30,986 bases of DNA from Magnetospirillum sp. (GCA_016183945.1 JACPDP010000052.1:1-30986); one strand, 5' to 3'; shown: positions 1-8,872, counted from the first letter of the stretch. Notes: a model not told the origin generated them from the sequence alone. Numbers and translations are program-made.

Positions 1-129
1 CCCCTCCAGCGGCCACGCAACTACGCCAGGGCGCTGACATCCCTGTTCACCAGGGGCATCCGGCGAATCCAGACCTGCCTTCAGCGACTATGGTCGCTGC
101 CGCCGCTCTGGCAGGTTTGGATAAACTGA
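1..129 (+). CDS. Possible transposase, C-terminal 42 residues (partial)
   Basis: Frame 1 is open from the window edge to a TGA at 127-129 and encodes 42 residues rich in Arg, Leu and Trp, ending in WQVWIN. The rest of the gene lies outside the window. The identical frame is present, inverted, at the right edge. Its position at the end of a repeated element suggests the C-terminus of a transposase, but no catalytic residue or family motif is visible in so short a piece. An overlapping open frame starting at 90 runs on into the neighbouring gene and is probably spurious. Confidence 0.35.
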   Translation, partial: PLQRPRNYARALTSLFTRGIRRIQTCLQRLWSLPPLWQVWIN

Positions 130-140
130 TCTGTGGTGAG
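1..140 (+). mobile_element. Insertion-sequence end (left contig edge)
   Basis: Bases 2-140 are a perfect inverted copy of 30848-30986, and both copies run into the window edges, so the same multi-copy element flanks the window in opposite orientation. Inside it an open frame stops at 127-129, 11 bases before the repeat boundary, as expected for a transposase gene ending near an IS terminus. The boundary at 140/141 lies directly against the stop codon (143-141) of the leftward histidine kinase gene. The IS family was not recognised, and the target duplication cannot be checked because the rest of the element is missing. Confidence 0.6.
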
Positions 141-2708
141 TTAACGGATGCCGGGTTCATCCGGACCTGCGCGTGCTTCCTCCAGCGCCGCCGAGAGGGC
201 CTGCAACAACGCGCGGGAGCCTACCGGCTTATGCAGCAGGGCGATACCGGCGCCGTGCACCTCGTGGATGCGCTCCGGCGCGGTGTCGCCGGTCACCACC
301 AGGCCGGCGACGTTGAAGCCCAGCATGGCGCGCACCGCCCGGATGGTGCCGATGCCGTCCAGCATCCCCGCCATGCGGTGGTCGGCGACGACGGCGACGG
401 GGCAACAGCCGTTCTCCACCAGAGCGACGGCCGCCTCCCCCGACTGGGCGCCCATGGGGAAATAGCCTTTTTCGGTCAGCATCAGCAGCATGGCGGCCAG
501 CAGTTGCGGATCGTCCTCGACCACCAGGACGGCCTGTCCGCGGCCGTTCGGATCATCATTGCCGCAGTCCGACGCGGGCAGCGAGCAGCGGCATGCGCGC
601 GGCAGCAGCACGGAAAAGCGCGACCCCTTGCCGGGGCTGGATGCCACCTCGATGCGCCCGCCCAGCAGGCGCACCGTGCGCTCGACGATGGCGAGGCCGA
701 GGCCGAGGCCCTGGGACCGGTCGCGGGCCGGATTGCCCAGTTGGTGGAACTCGTCGAAGATCGCCGTGAGGTGCTCGGCGGCGATGCCGATGCCGGTATC
801 GACCACATCGATGCGCACCATGCCGCCGCGCCGCCGCAGGCCGATCAGGATACGGCCGGCTTCGGTGTAGCGCAGCGCGTTCTCCATCAGATTGCGCAGC
901 ACCCGCTCCAGCAGGGTGGGATCGGTGCGAATGACGGCGGTGGCCGGCACCAGCTTGACCTCAATGCCCCGTTCGGCGCCGCGTGCGGCGTACTCGGTGG
1001 CCAGCCGCTCCAGGGCCACCCCCAGCGACACCGCCTCGAAACTGGGCACGACGATGCCGGCCTCGAGTTTGGAAATGTCGAGGATGCCGTTGAGCAGGGT
1101 GCCCAACGCCTCCAGCGCCTTTTCCATGGCGTCGGTGAGCTTGGCGAGAGGGCCGTCACCGGCGCGGCCGCGCAGCACCTCCAGCAGCAGCATCAGCGAC
1201 TGCACCGGCTGGCGCAGGTCGTGGCTGGCCGCCGCAAGGAACCTGGATTTGGCCGCGCTGGCCCGTTCCGCCTCGGCCTTGGCGGCACGCAGTTCGTCGC
1301 CGGTGCGCTTGCGTTCGCTGATGATCTCGATGGCCATGGCGATGCCGCCGACCTTGCCGTCGGAATCCTGCCAGGGGCGAATCTCCCACGACAGCCAGTC
1401 GGTGGTTCCGTCGGCCCGCGGAAACGCATCCTGAGGACAGCGCTCGATGGCCCCGTTCAGGCAGCGCCGGTGGATTTCCTTCCAGTGCTGGGGAATCTCG
1501 GGGAAAACGTCGTAATGGCTGCGGCCGATCAAGCCATCCAGCGGAACCCGCAGGTCCTCGGCGAAGCGGCGGCTGACGGCGATATAGCGCATGTCGGTGT
1601 CGAGCATGGCGATGGCGGCCGGCACGATCTCGGTGAACAGCCGCAGCCGCTCTTCGCGCTCAAGGATTTCGCCGCGGCTGTTGCGCAGGGCCTCGGCGAC
1701 CGCCTCGAATTCGGCCAACGCCATGGCCTCCGTCGGTGCCTCGCGGCCTTGCCCAACCGCCGCCGCCACCTCGGTCAGCCGGGTCGAGGCGGTGCGCAGG
1801 TGACGCCCCAGGATCACCGCGACGATGGAGGTCAGCAGCAGGGCGACGGCACCGCCGCCGGCCAGCCAGGCGTATTGTTGCCGCAGCGGCTGGCGCAGGA
1901 TGGCCTTGGGGACGCACACCACCACCGTCCAGCCGGTGCCGCGCACCTTGTGGAAGAAGGTGGCGATTTCGACCCCGTCGAAGGTTCGGGTGGCCGACCT
2001 GCCCGCCATCTGATCCGATTGGGCCGCCGCCACCTCAGGATGCTCCATCCGGCCGGTGAATTCCGCATGTTGCGCCGAACGGGCGATGGTGCGGCCATCG
2101 CCATCGACGACCGCGATGACCCAGCCGAGGGCGAGGTTGCTGCGGGTGAGAACGGCGGCGATCTCCCTCCCCTCGGTGGAGGTGGCGAGAACCAGCGGCC
2201 CGGCCGTGGTGGACACCGGCAGGTCGATGGTGATCAGCGCGGTCTGCGCAATGGCGCCGATGATGACGTCCGACACGCTGGGCCTGGCGGTGGCCAGTGC
2301 CCGCATGTAGGAGCGCGAATTGGAGCGGCGCGGCAACGGCTCGCCGAACGGCCGGCGGGTGTTGAAGATCTGGCTGCCGTCGGGCGTGGCCAGCCCGATG
2401 TCCTGGCCGATGTCGTCTGCCAATATCTCGGCGGCACGGTAGGCGGCGGCGAAATCGCCATTCGCGATGGACGGCGAGCGCGCCAGCACCCTCATGGCAG
2501 CGATGGTCATCCGCACCTTGTCCGCCACATCTTCCGCACTGGCTTCGGCAACGCGCGCGGCTTCGCCTTCCAGCCGGGAGCGAAGCTCTTTGGCGAGCCA
2601 CCAGCTCGCCGCGGCGCCGAAAACCAACCCCGGCAAGGCGATCGCCAGAATCAGCGTGATCAGATAGTGGTTGAGGGTTCGCATCCGCATCATTTGTCGT
2701 CGGGCCAT
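141..2708 (-). CDS. Membrane hybrid histidine kinase with C-terminal receiver
   Basis: Predicted 855-residue sensor kinase. In order: membrane helix about 14-36; extracytoplasmic sensor region about 40-275, probably Cache-like; second helix about 281-301; HAMP-like linker to about 345; PAS domain about 350-465; dimerisation domain with phospho-acceptor H496 in the box ASHDLRQPVQSL; HATPase domain with N610 (NLMENALRY), DTGIGI and GLGLGLAIV; receiver domain about 725-845 with acidic pocket E731-D733, acceptor D776, T806 and K827. Phosphate would pass from H496 to D776, and no separate regulator gene is adjacent. The start is uncertain: there is no strong ribosome site, and M6 or M7 are alternatives. 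The stop codon touches the IS boundary at 140/141, so downstream genes may have been separated from it. The ligand is unknown. The same ASHDLRQP box occurs in two other kinases in this window. Confidence 0.9.
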   Translation of the reverse strand: MARRQMMRMRTLNHYLITLILAIALPGLVFGAAASWWLAKELRSRLEGEAARVAEASAEDVADKVRMTIAAMRVLARSPSIANGDFAAAYRAAEILADDIGQDIGLATPDGSQIFNTRRPFGEPLPRRSNSRSYMRALATARPSVSDVIIGAIAQTALITIDLPVSTTAGPLVLATSTEGREIAAVLTRSNLALGWVIAVVDGDGRTIARSAQHAEFTGRMEHPEVAAAQSDQMAGRSATRTFDGVEIATFFHKVRGTGWTVVVCVPKAILRQPLRQQYAWLAGGGAVALLLTSIVAVILGRHLRTASTRLTEVAAAVGQGREAPTEAMALAEFEAVAEALRNSRGEILEREERLRLFTEIVPAAIAMLDTDMRYIAVSRRFAEDLRVPLDGLIGRSHYDVFPEIPQHWKEIHRRCLNGAIERCPQDAFPRADGTTDWLSWEIRPWQDSDGKVGGIAMAIEIISERKRTGDELRAAKAEAERASAAKSRFLAAASHDLRQPVQSLMLLLEVLRGRAGDGPLAKLTDAMEKALEALGTLLNGILDISKLEAGIVVPSFEAVSLGVALERLATEYAARGAERGIEVKLVPATAVIRTDPTLLERVLRNLMENALRYTEAGRILIGLRRRGGMVRIDVVDTGIGIAAEHLTAIFDEFHQLGNPARDRSQGLGLGLAIVERTVRLLGGRIEVASSPGKGSRFSVLLPRACRCSLPASDCGNDDPNGRGQAVLVVEDDPQLLAAMLLMLTEKGYFPMGAQSGEAAVALVENGCCPVAVVADHRMAGMLDGIGTIRAVRAMLGFNVAGLVVTGDTAPERIHEVHGAGIALLHKPVGSRALLQALSAALEEARAGPDEPGIR

Positions 2709-2795
2709 TGCACCAAGGCGGAGACGAGTCTCCTCGTAATCAGGATGTTCGGCAAGGCTCGATCATCCTTTGCAAGGCGCCGCCGGCGGCATGAA

Positions 2796-2823
2796 TGGAC
2801 AATACCGAACGGTTCAGTATAGT
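2796..2823 (+). promoter_or_regulatory. Efflux promoter with TetR-type operator in the spacer
   Basis: A sigma-70-like promoter is visible: -35 TGGACA (2796-2801), 16-base spacer, -10 TATAGT (2818-2823), about 36 bases before the adaptor ATG. The spacer and -10 overlap a 19-base palindrome, ATACCGAACGGTTCAGTAT (2802-2820), with 8 of 9 pairs matching around a central G. This layout is typical of operators for TetR/AcrR repressors of RND efflux operons. No TetR-type gene lies in the window; the divergent neighbour is a histidine kinase. Confidence 0.65.
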
Positions 2824-2858
2824 TTTTACCTCCGACCATATCGAGTGCCCAATCCATC

Positions 2859-3969
2859 ATGCTGCGCAAGCTCCCCCGCCTTACCGCCGTCCCCACCATC
2901 GTCCCGGTCGCCGCCGCCATCGCCCTGGCCCTCGGCCTCGGCGCGTGGCTGTTCTCGTCCGGCGCCTCCCGGCAGGGCGGTGGCCCCGGCCAGGGCGGCG
3001 CGCCCACGGTCACCGTCAGCGCGCCGCTCCAGCGCCGGGTCACCGAGTGGAGCGAATTCACCGGCCAGTTCACCGCGGTGGACTATGTGGAGATACGGGC
3101 GCGCGTCGGCGGCTACCTGACCGAGGTGCATTTCACCGACGGCCAGATGGTGCAGAAGGGCGACCTGCTGTTCGTCATCGACCCGCGCCCCTACGAGTTC
3201 GCGATGGCCTCGGCGCGGGCAACGCCGCGAGGTGCTGTCGAAGAGCCTGCTCGACCAGCGCAGCACCGAGTCCCGTGGCGCCGGCGCCGCCGCCGATGCC
3301 GCGCGGTCGGCGGTGCGCGAAGCCGAGCTGAACCTGCAATTCACCCGCGTCCACGCCCCCATCTCCGGCCGCATCGGCGCCCGGCTGATCAGCCCCGGCA
3401 ATCTGGTGACGGCGGGCGGCGGCACCAGCCCCGGCACGCTGCTCTCCACCGTGGTGTCGCTCGACCCGCTGTATCTCTCCTTCGACATGAGCGAAGCCGA
3501 TTTCCTCACCTTCCAGCGCACCCGTCAGATCGCCACCGACCTGCCGGTCGACATTCGCCTGATGGACGAGACCAAGTGGTCGCGCGAGGGCCGGCTGACC
3601 TTCGTCGACAACCAGATGGACAAGGGCAGCGGCACCATCCGCGCCCGCGCCACCCTGGCCAACCCCGACCAGTTCATCGCACCGGGCAGCTTCGGCCGCA
3701 TCCGCATGCCCGCCTCGGCGCCCTACGACGCCCTGCTGGTGCCGGACGCCGCGCTGGTCACCGACCAGAGCCGCAAGCTGGTGATGACGGTCACCGCCGA
3801 AGGCACCGTGGCGCCCAAGCCGGTGGAGTTGGGGCAAATGGCCGACGGCCTTCGGGTGGTCAAATCGGGCCTTGCCCCCGACGATCAGGTGATCATCAAC
3901 GGCCTGATGCGGGCGCGCCCCGGCGCCAAGGTCACGCCCCAACAGGGCAGCATCGGCGGCGGCAAGTAA
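2859..3969 (+). pseudogene. RND efflux periplasmic adaptor, frameshifted
   Basis: Membrane-fusion (adaptor) protein that would link the inner-membrane RND pump to an outer-membrane channel. The first frame (from ATG 2859) gives an N-terminal membrane anchor or signal, then the barrel and lipoyl-like half with the motifs EIRARVGGYL and LLFVIDPRPY. Homology leaves this frame near 3220 and resumes in another frame at about 3223-3232 (VLSKSLLDQRS), continuing through the second lipoyl half (FTRVHAPISGRIGARL) and barrel to a TAA at 3967-3969. The two halves join with about 20-25 residues of the alpha-hairpin missing compared with usual adaptors of about 385-390 residues, so a deletion of some 70 bases, not a multiple of three, fits. 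GTG 3232 has no good ribosome site. Either the gene is broken or this is an assembly error. The pump gene follows 3 bases later. Confidence 0.8.
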
Positions 3970-3972
3970 GCC

Positions 3973-6900
3973 ATGCGCCTCTCCCACTTCTTCATCGACC
4001 GGCCGATCTTCGCCACGGTGGTGTCGCTGCTGATCACCATCATCGGCGCCATCGCCTATTTCACCCTGCCCATGGCGCAGTATCCCGAGATCGCGCCGCC
4101 CACCATCATCGTCTCGGCCCAGTATCCCGGCGCCTCGGCCAAGGTGGTCAGCGACACCGTGGCGACGCCCCTGGAGCAGCAGATCAACGGCGTCGAGAGC
4201 ATGCTGTACATGACCAGCCAGGCCACCGGCGACGGCAACCTGCGGCTGACCATCACCTTCGCGCTGGGCACCAACCTCGACACCGCCCAGGTGCTGGTGC
4301 AGAACCGCGTCGCCATCGCCCAGGCCAGGCTGCCCGAGGACGTCAAGCGCATCGGCGTCACCGTGGCGAAGAACTCGCCCGACATGCTGATGGTGGTGCA
4401 CCTCAACTCGCCCGACGGCTCGCGCGACCGCCTCTATCTCTCCAACTTCGCCACGTTGCAGATCATCGATCAGTTGCTGCGCCTGGACGGCGTCGGCGAC
4501 GTCCGCGTGCTGGGGGCGCGCGACTACGCCATGCGGGTGTGGCTCGACCCCGAGCGCGCGGCGGCGCGCAACCTCACCGCCGGCGAGGTGGTGCGGGGAC
4601 TGCAGGGGCAGAACGTCCAGGTGGCGGCCGGCACCCTCGGCGGGCCGCCCATGCCCGAGCAGGGCGCCTTCCAGTTCAGCGTCCAGACGCAGGGCCGCCT
4701 CACCGAGCCCGAACAGTTCGCCGAAATCATCGTCCGGACCGACGCCGACGGCCGCGTCACCCGGTTGAAGGACATCGGCCGGGTCGAGCTGGGAGCGCAG
4801 GACTACAGCCTGATCGGTTACCTCGACAAGCGCAACGCGGTGCCCATCGCGGTCCTCCAGCGCCCCGGCTCCAACGCCTTGGCCACCGCCAAGCGGGTGC
4901 TGGACCGCATGGCGGAGATGTCGAAGACCTTCCCGTCCGGCGTCCAGTACGACGTGCCCTACAATCCCACCGAGTTCATCGCCCAGTCGGTGGCGGCGGT
5001 CAACACCACCATCCTGGAGGCCATCATCCTGGTGGTGGTGGTGGTGGTGCTGTTCCTGCAGACCTGGCGCGCCTCGGTGGTGCCGGTGGTGGCCATCCCG
5101 GTGTCGCTGGTGGGGACCTTCGCGGTGCTGGCGGCCCTGGGTTATTCGCTCAACAACCTGTCGCTGTTCGGCCTGGTGCTGGCGGTCGGCATCGTGGTCG
5201 ATGACGCCATCGTCGTGGTGGAGAACGTCGAGCGCAATCTGCGCGAGGGTCTCAGCCCGCGCGACGCCGCCCACGTCACCATGGACGAGGTGGGCAGCGC
5301 CCTGATCTCCATCGCCCTGGTGCTGTGCGCGGTGTTCATCCCGGCCGCCTTCATTCCCGGCATCTCGGGCCAGTTCTTCAAGCAGTTCGCGGTCACCATC
5401 GCCGCCTCGACGGTGATTTCGCTGATCGTCTCGCTGACCCTGTCGCCCTCCCTGTGCGCCCTGCTGTTCCGTCCGCACGAGGAGGAGATGGGGCTGCCCA
5501 TCTTCAAGGCCTTCAACCGCGGTTTCGACCGCCTGGCCGGCGGCTACGGCAGCCTGACCCGCTCGGTGGTGCGCAAGGCGGCCATCATGCTGGTGCTCTA
5601 CGTCGGGCTGATCGGCATCGCCGGCGTGGAGTTCGTCCGCACCCCCAAAGGCTTCATCCCCGACCAGGACCAGGGGTTCCTCATCAACGTCGTGCAACTG
5701 CCGGCCGGCGCCTCGCTGTCACGCACCGACACGGTGGTGCGCCGCGCCACCGACATCATGTTGGAAACCCCCGGGGTCGCCCACGCGGTGCCCTTCGCCG
5801 GGCTGGACATTTCCACCTTCACCAACGCCTCCAACGCCGCCAGCATCTTCGCCGTGCTGGCGCCGTTCGAGGAGCGGTCCGCCTCGGGGCTGTCGGCGGC
5901 GGTCATCCAGGGTGAGCTCAGGAAGCGTTTCGCCGCCATCCAGGACGCCAACATCATCACTATCCAGCCACCGCCGGTGCGCGGCATCGGCACGGCGGGC
6001 GGGTTCAAGATGATCATCCAGGACAAGGCCGGCCGCGGCCCCAAGGCGCTGGAGGAGGTGGCCAACGACATGATGGCGGCCGCCAACAAGAACCCCGGCC
6101 TGGGCAACGTCTTCACCCTGTTCAACACCCGCACCCCCAACGTCTATGCCGACGTCGACCGGGTGCGGGCGCAGATGCTGGGCGTTCCGGCGGAGCGGGT
6201 CAACGAGGCGCTGCAGATCTACCTTGGTTCCGCCTTCGTCAACGAGTTCAACATCCTGGGCCGCACCTACCGCGTCACCGCCCAGGCCGACGCCCCCTTC
6301 CGCGACCAGTTGAGCAGCATCGCCCAGCTCAAGGTGCGCAACGATCGCGGCCAGATGGTGCCGATCGGCTCGGTGGCGTCGTTCCGCTACGACACCGGCC
6401 CCTACCGGGTGCCGCGCTACAACCTCTACCCGGCGGCGGAGTTGCAGGGCGCCGCCAAGGCGGGCTACTCCTCGGGCTATGCGCTGGAGACCATGAAGGA
6501 GCTGGCGGCCGAACGGCTGCCGGAAGGCTTCGGCTTCGAGTGGACCGAACTGGCGCTGCAGGAGATCCTGGCCGGCAACCACGGCCTGCTGGTCTTCGCC
6601 GCCTCGGTGCTGTTCGTCTTCCTGGTGCTGGCGGCGCAATACGAGAGCTGGTCCTTGCCGCTGGCGGTGGTGCTCATCGTGCCCATGTGCCTGCTGGCGG
6701 CGGTCTCGGGCCTGATCATCCGCGGCATGCCCATCAGCATCCTGGCGCAGATCGGTTTCATCGTGCTGATCGGCCTGGCGGCCAAGAACGCCATCCTGAT
6801 CGTCGAATTCGCCCGCCAGGCCGAGGCCGAGGGCATGGATCGGGTGGAGGCGGCGGTACACGCCGCCCGCACCCGCCTGCGCCCCATCCTGATGACCTCG

Positions 6901-7089
6901 CTGGCCTTCATCCTCGGCGTGGCACCGTTGGTGTGGGGGGTGGGCGCCGGTGCCGAGATGCGCCAGTCGCTTGGCACCGCGGTATTCTACGGCATGCTGG
7001 GAGTGACCGGCTTCGGGCTGGTCTTCACCCCCATCTTCTATGTGGTGGTGCGCACCGCGGTGGCCCGCTGGCCCCGCAAGAGGCGTTAA
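3973..7089 (+). CDS. RND multidrug efflux permease (AcrB/MexB type, HAE1)
   Basis: Inner-membrane proton-driven drug exporter of 1038 residues, full length for the family. It begins MRLSHFFIDRPIFA, the usual start with helix 1, followed by the first porter region, helices 2-6, a second porter region and helices 8-12. The proton-relay residues are present: D410-D411 in GIVVDDAIVVVEN (D407/D408 of AcrB) and K938 in LAAKNAILIVEF (K940 of AcrB). It starts 3 bases after the adaptor stop, so the two form one operon behind the TetR-type promoter. No outer-membrane channel gene follows. Its TAA at 7087-7089 overlaps the complementary TAA of the convergent gene, so the four bases TTAA serve both. With a broken adaptor the pump may depend on an adaptor encoded elsewhere. 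Substrates cannot be told from sequence. Confidence 0.95.
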   Translation: MRLSHFFIDRPIFATVVSLLITIIGAIAYFTLPMAQYPEIAPPTIIVSAQYPGASAKVVSDTVATPLEQQINGVESMLYMTSQATGDGNLRLTITFALGTNLDTAQVLVQNRVAIAQARLPEDVKRIGVTVAKNSPDMLMVVHLNSPDGSRDRLYLSNFATLQIIDQLLRLDGVGDVRVLGARDYAMRVWLDPERAAARNLTAGEVVRGLQGQNVQVAAGTLGGPPMPEQGAFQFSVQTQGRLTEPEQFAEIIVRTDADGRVTRLKDIGRVELGAQDYSLIGYLDKRNAVPIAVLQRPGSNALATAKRVLDRMAEMSKTFPSGVQYDVPYNPTEFIAQSVAAVNTTILEAIILVVVVVVLFLQTWRASVVPVVAIPVSLVGTFAVLAALGYSLNNLSLFGLVLAVGIVVDDAIVVVENVERNLREGLSPRDAAHVTMDEVGSALISIALVLCAVFIPAAFIPGISGQFFKQFAVTIAASTVISLIVSLTLSPSLCALLFRPHEEEMGLPIFKAFNRGFDRLAGGYGSLTRSVVRKAAIMLVLYVGLIGIAGVEFVRTPKGFIPDQDQGFLINVVQLPAGASLSRTDTVVRRATDIMLETPGVAHAVPFAGLDISTFTNASNAASIFAVLAPFEERSASGLSAAVIQGELRKRFAAIQDANIITIQPPPVRGIGTAGGFKMIIQDKAGRGPKALEEVANDMMAAANKNPGLGNVFTLFNTRTPNVYADVDRVRAQMLGVPAERVNEALQIYLGSAFVNEFNILGRTYRVTAQADAPFRDQLSSIAQLKVRNDRGQMVPIGSVASFRYDTGPYRVPRYNLYPAAELQGAAKAGYSSGYALETMKELAAERLPEGFGFEWTELALQEILAGNHGLLVFAASVLFVFLVLAAQYESWSLPLAVVLIVPMCLLAAVSGLIIRGMPISILAQIGFIVLIGLAAKNAILIVEFARQAEAEGMDRVEAAVHAARTRLRPILMTSLAFILGVAPLVWGVGAGAEMRQSLGTAVFYGMLGVTGFGLVFTPIFYVVVRTAVARWPRKRR

Positions 7090-7514
7090 ATTACCGACAT
7101 GGGCGCCGCGTGACCGTCGAGACGGTTCAGCAGCCAGGTCTCGTAGGCGCCGGCGTTGGGATTTTCGCGCCGGAAGTCCTGCCACGCCTGCAGCAGGTCG
7201 CGCAATGCCCCGGTGCAGGCGAAGTGCCCCGCCAGCACCCGGGCCAGCGAGCGGTTGGCCTGCGCCACCGAAAGGCCGCCCAGGTTCAGCCTCTGCTCGG
7301 CCTCCTCGGCCGCATCCAGCATGCGCCGGCGCTCGTCGAGGTCCGGCGCCACCAAGGCCAGGCGCCGCACCTCGCGCCACAGGTCGCGGTTGAACGACAG
7401 GGCGTCGTTCAGTTGGTCGGCCCGGCGGGCCTCGAAGAGGCGCCACGACGCCACCTCCAGGGCAACCGCCAAATCCATCGCCAGCCGATGTCCCTTGCGC
7501 AACGGAATGGCCAT
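7086..7514 (-). CDS. FlaF-like protein, copy 1
   Basis: Helical cytoplasmic protein of 142 residues from the ATG at 7514, chosen because GAGG lies 8 bases upstream; ATG starts at 7535 and 7565 are also open. The pattern LNDALSFNRDLWREV followed by about 40 residues and QANRSLARVLAG resembles FlaF, an alphaproteobacterial regulator of flagellin production, whose domain has a similar 'A-x-x-x-N-x-x-LW' helix and a C-terminal 'xINRxLAxxL' helix. This copy carries an extra tail of about 45 residues (LLQAWQDFRREN to PMSVI). The next gene, on the same strand, is a divergent relative. No flagellin or other flagellar gene is nearby, so the role is uncertain. It is convergent with the RND pump and shares its stop bases. 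Confidence 0.6.
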   Translation of the reverse strand: MAIPLRKGHRLAMDLAVALEVASWRLFEARRADQLNDALSFNRDLWREVRRLALVAPDLDERRRMLDAAEEAEQRLNLGGLSVAQANRSLARVLAGHFACTGALRDLLQAWQDFRRENPNAGAYETWLLNRLDGHAAPMSVI

Positions 7515-7659
7515 GTCCGGGACCTCACGAATCATCTGGTTGATACCCCGGACCAAATGTCTCACGAGGCACCGTCGCCGCGGCAGTCGTGCAAGAGGGT
7601 AAGAGGTCGCTCAACGGAATCGCCCCCTGCCCCGCCGGACTATCCTAACGACGCGCTCC

Positions 7660-8109
7660 CTATGCGTTGGGGTAGCGCTCCTCTTCCAGCCCCAGGCGTC
7701 CGATCAGCCACAGCACGAAGGCGTTGATTCCGCCGCCGGCCCCTCCCCATCCCGACATCAGGGCCGCCATGGCCGATTCGGCGGCGGACTTGCCGGCCAG
7801 GTCGCGGGCCAGGGCCAGATTCCGACCGGCGATGAAGGCGAGGTCGCGCGGATCGGGACACGGCGTCGCCTCCGCCACCAGCATGGTCACCACATGGTCG
7901 GCGGTGTCGGCCAGGGTCTCGCGCCGACACACCGCCCAGCCGACCTCCGTCAGCTGCCGCAGTGTCCGCCACAGGCGAAGGTTGAGCGAGATGGCCTGCT
8001 CCAATTGGCGCGGCGACTTGGCCCGCGTCAATTCGTAGGCGGAAAGCTCCAACGCAACGGCAAGCTCGACGTCCGGGCGCAAGCCCGGGCGAGTCCACAA
8101 GGCATTCAT
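7660..8109 (-). CDS. FlaF-like protein, copy 2
   Basis: Cytoplasmic helical protein of 149 residues. The start at 8109 is well supported by GGAGG 6 bases upstream. It shares the layout of the gene at 7086-7514: ALELSAYELTRA, then QLEQAISLNLRLWRTLRQL (the FlaF-like N-x-x-LW helix), a variable middle and AGRNLALARDLAG. The C-terminal part has a Gly-rich stretch (GWGGAGGGINAF) and ends in a short amphipathic helix. The two genes look like an old tandem duplication, separated by about 145 bases with no other visible gene. FlaF-type function is inferred from pattern only. Confidence 0.6.
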   Translation of the reverse strand: MNALWTRPGLRPDVELAVALELSAYELTRAKSPRQLEQAISLNLRLWRTLRQLTEVGWAVCRRETLADTADHVVTMLVAEATPCPDPRDLAFIAGRNLALARDLAGKSAAESAMAALMSGWGGAGGGINAFVLWLIGRLGLEEERYPNA

Positions 8110-8282
8110 GGCGTTCCTCCCAAGCGGACGAGAAGCCGCCGCCCCCGTCCGTCGAACATTCAGGCCTTGCTCGGCCGAGTCGGGGCGACCATACGGGGAA
8201 ACGCATCCGCCGACAGCCGGGCGTCTGGCGTAGGGTGCTCCTCCTGATGGCTAGGCCCGATGGAGGGATTGACGGCGGAAAT

Positions 8283-8326
8283 GGCGGCGCCGCGCCGCCC
8301 TAGGGTAAAGGCGGCGCCGCGCCGCC
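8283..8326. repeat. 17-bp GC repeat pair at end of acetyltransferase gene
   Basis: A 17-base sequence of only G and C (8283-8299) is repeated directly at 8310-8326, separated by CTAGGGTAAA. Each copy is nearly self-complementary, so the pair can fold into several strong hairpins. The right copy encodes the last residues of the leftward acetyltransferase and its stop lies between the copies. It could work as a terminator or mRNA stabiliser, though there is no T tract. The rest of 8110-8299 holds no gene I can support. Confidence 0.5.
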
Positions 8327-8872
8327 GTCGGGAAGGGGCCGGTCGTCGCCCCCCAGCGGCCGGTGCATGATCACCACGTCGACCCAGCGGCCGAATTTCA
8401 GCCCGACGCCGCGCAGCACGCCCTCCTGGCGGAACCCCAAGGCCCGGTGCAGCGCGATGGAGCCCTGATTGGCCGAATCGCCGATCACCGCGATCATCTG
8501 GCGGTAGCCCTGCTCGGTACAGCGGTCGAGCAGCGCCGACAGCAGGCTGCGGCCGATGCCGCGGCGTGCCACGAAGGGGGCGACGTAAATGGAATCCTCA
8601 AGGGTGTAGCGGTAGGCCGAACGCGAGCGGAACGGCCCGGCATAGCAGTAGCCCAGCACCTCCCCCTTCTCCTCGGCCACCAGAAACGGCAGCCCGCGGG
8701 CGACGACGACGGCGCGCCGGGCCTCCATCTCGGCCACCGACGGCGGCTCCTCCTCGAACGAGGCCGCCGTCCGTTGAACGTAGAAGCCGTAGATCGCCTG
8801 AACCTGGGCCATGTCGTCGGCCGTGGCGTCGCGCACCACCACCGACAGCGACGGCTGGGTGACGCTGCTCAT
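8300..8872 (-). CDS. GNAT N-acetyltransferase, phosphinothricin acetyltransferase-like
   Basis: Predicted 190-residue acetyl-CoA-dependent N-acetyltransferase. Seen: VRDATADDMAQVQAIYGFYV at the N-terminus, the core strand EVLGYCYAGPFR, the acetyl-CoA loop VARRGIGRSLL, and IALHRALGFRQEGVLRGVGLK near the end, which together are typical of the PAT/MnaT branch that acylates phosphinothricin or methionine derivatives. The start overlaps the stop of the upstream amidohydrolase gene by 4 bases (8869-8872), so the two are translationally coupled. The last residues (GGAAPPLP) come from a GC repeat. The physiological substrate is unknown. Confidence 0.85.
   Translation of the reverse strand: MSSVTQPSLSVVVRDATADDMAQVQAIYGFYVQRTAASFEEEPPSVAEMEARRAVVVARGLPFLVAEEKGEVLGYCYAGPFRSRSAYRYTLEDSIYVAPFVARRGIGRSLLSALLDRCTEQGYRQMIAVIGDSANQGSIALHRALGFRQEGVLRGVGLKFGRWVDVVIMHRPLGGDDRPLPDGGAAPPLP

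Noticed and set aside
90..2822. Very long open frame (910 codons) antisense to the hybrid kinase
   Set aside because: A shadow of the GC-rich kinase gene: low complexity rich in Gly, His, Gln and Arg, no domain, and starts within the IS end.
3175..5697. 840-codon open frame antisense to the RND pump
   Set aside because: Rich in His, Asp and Gly with no motif; the other strand encodes a complete AcrB-type protein.
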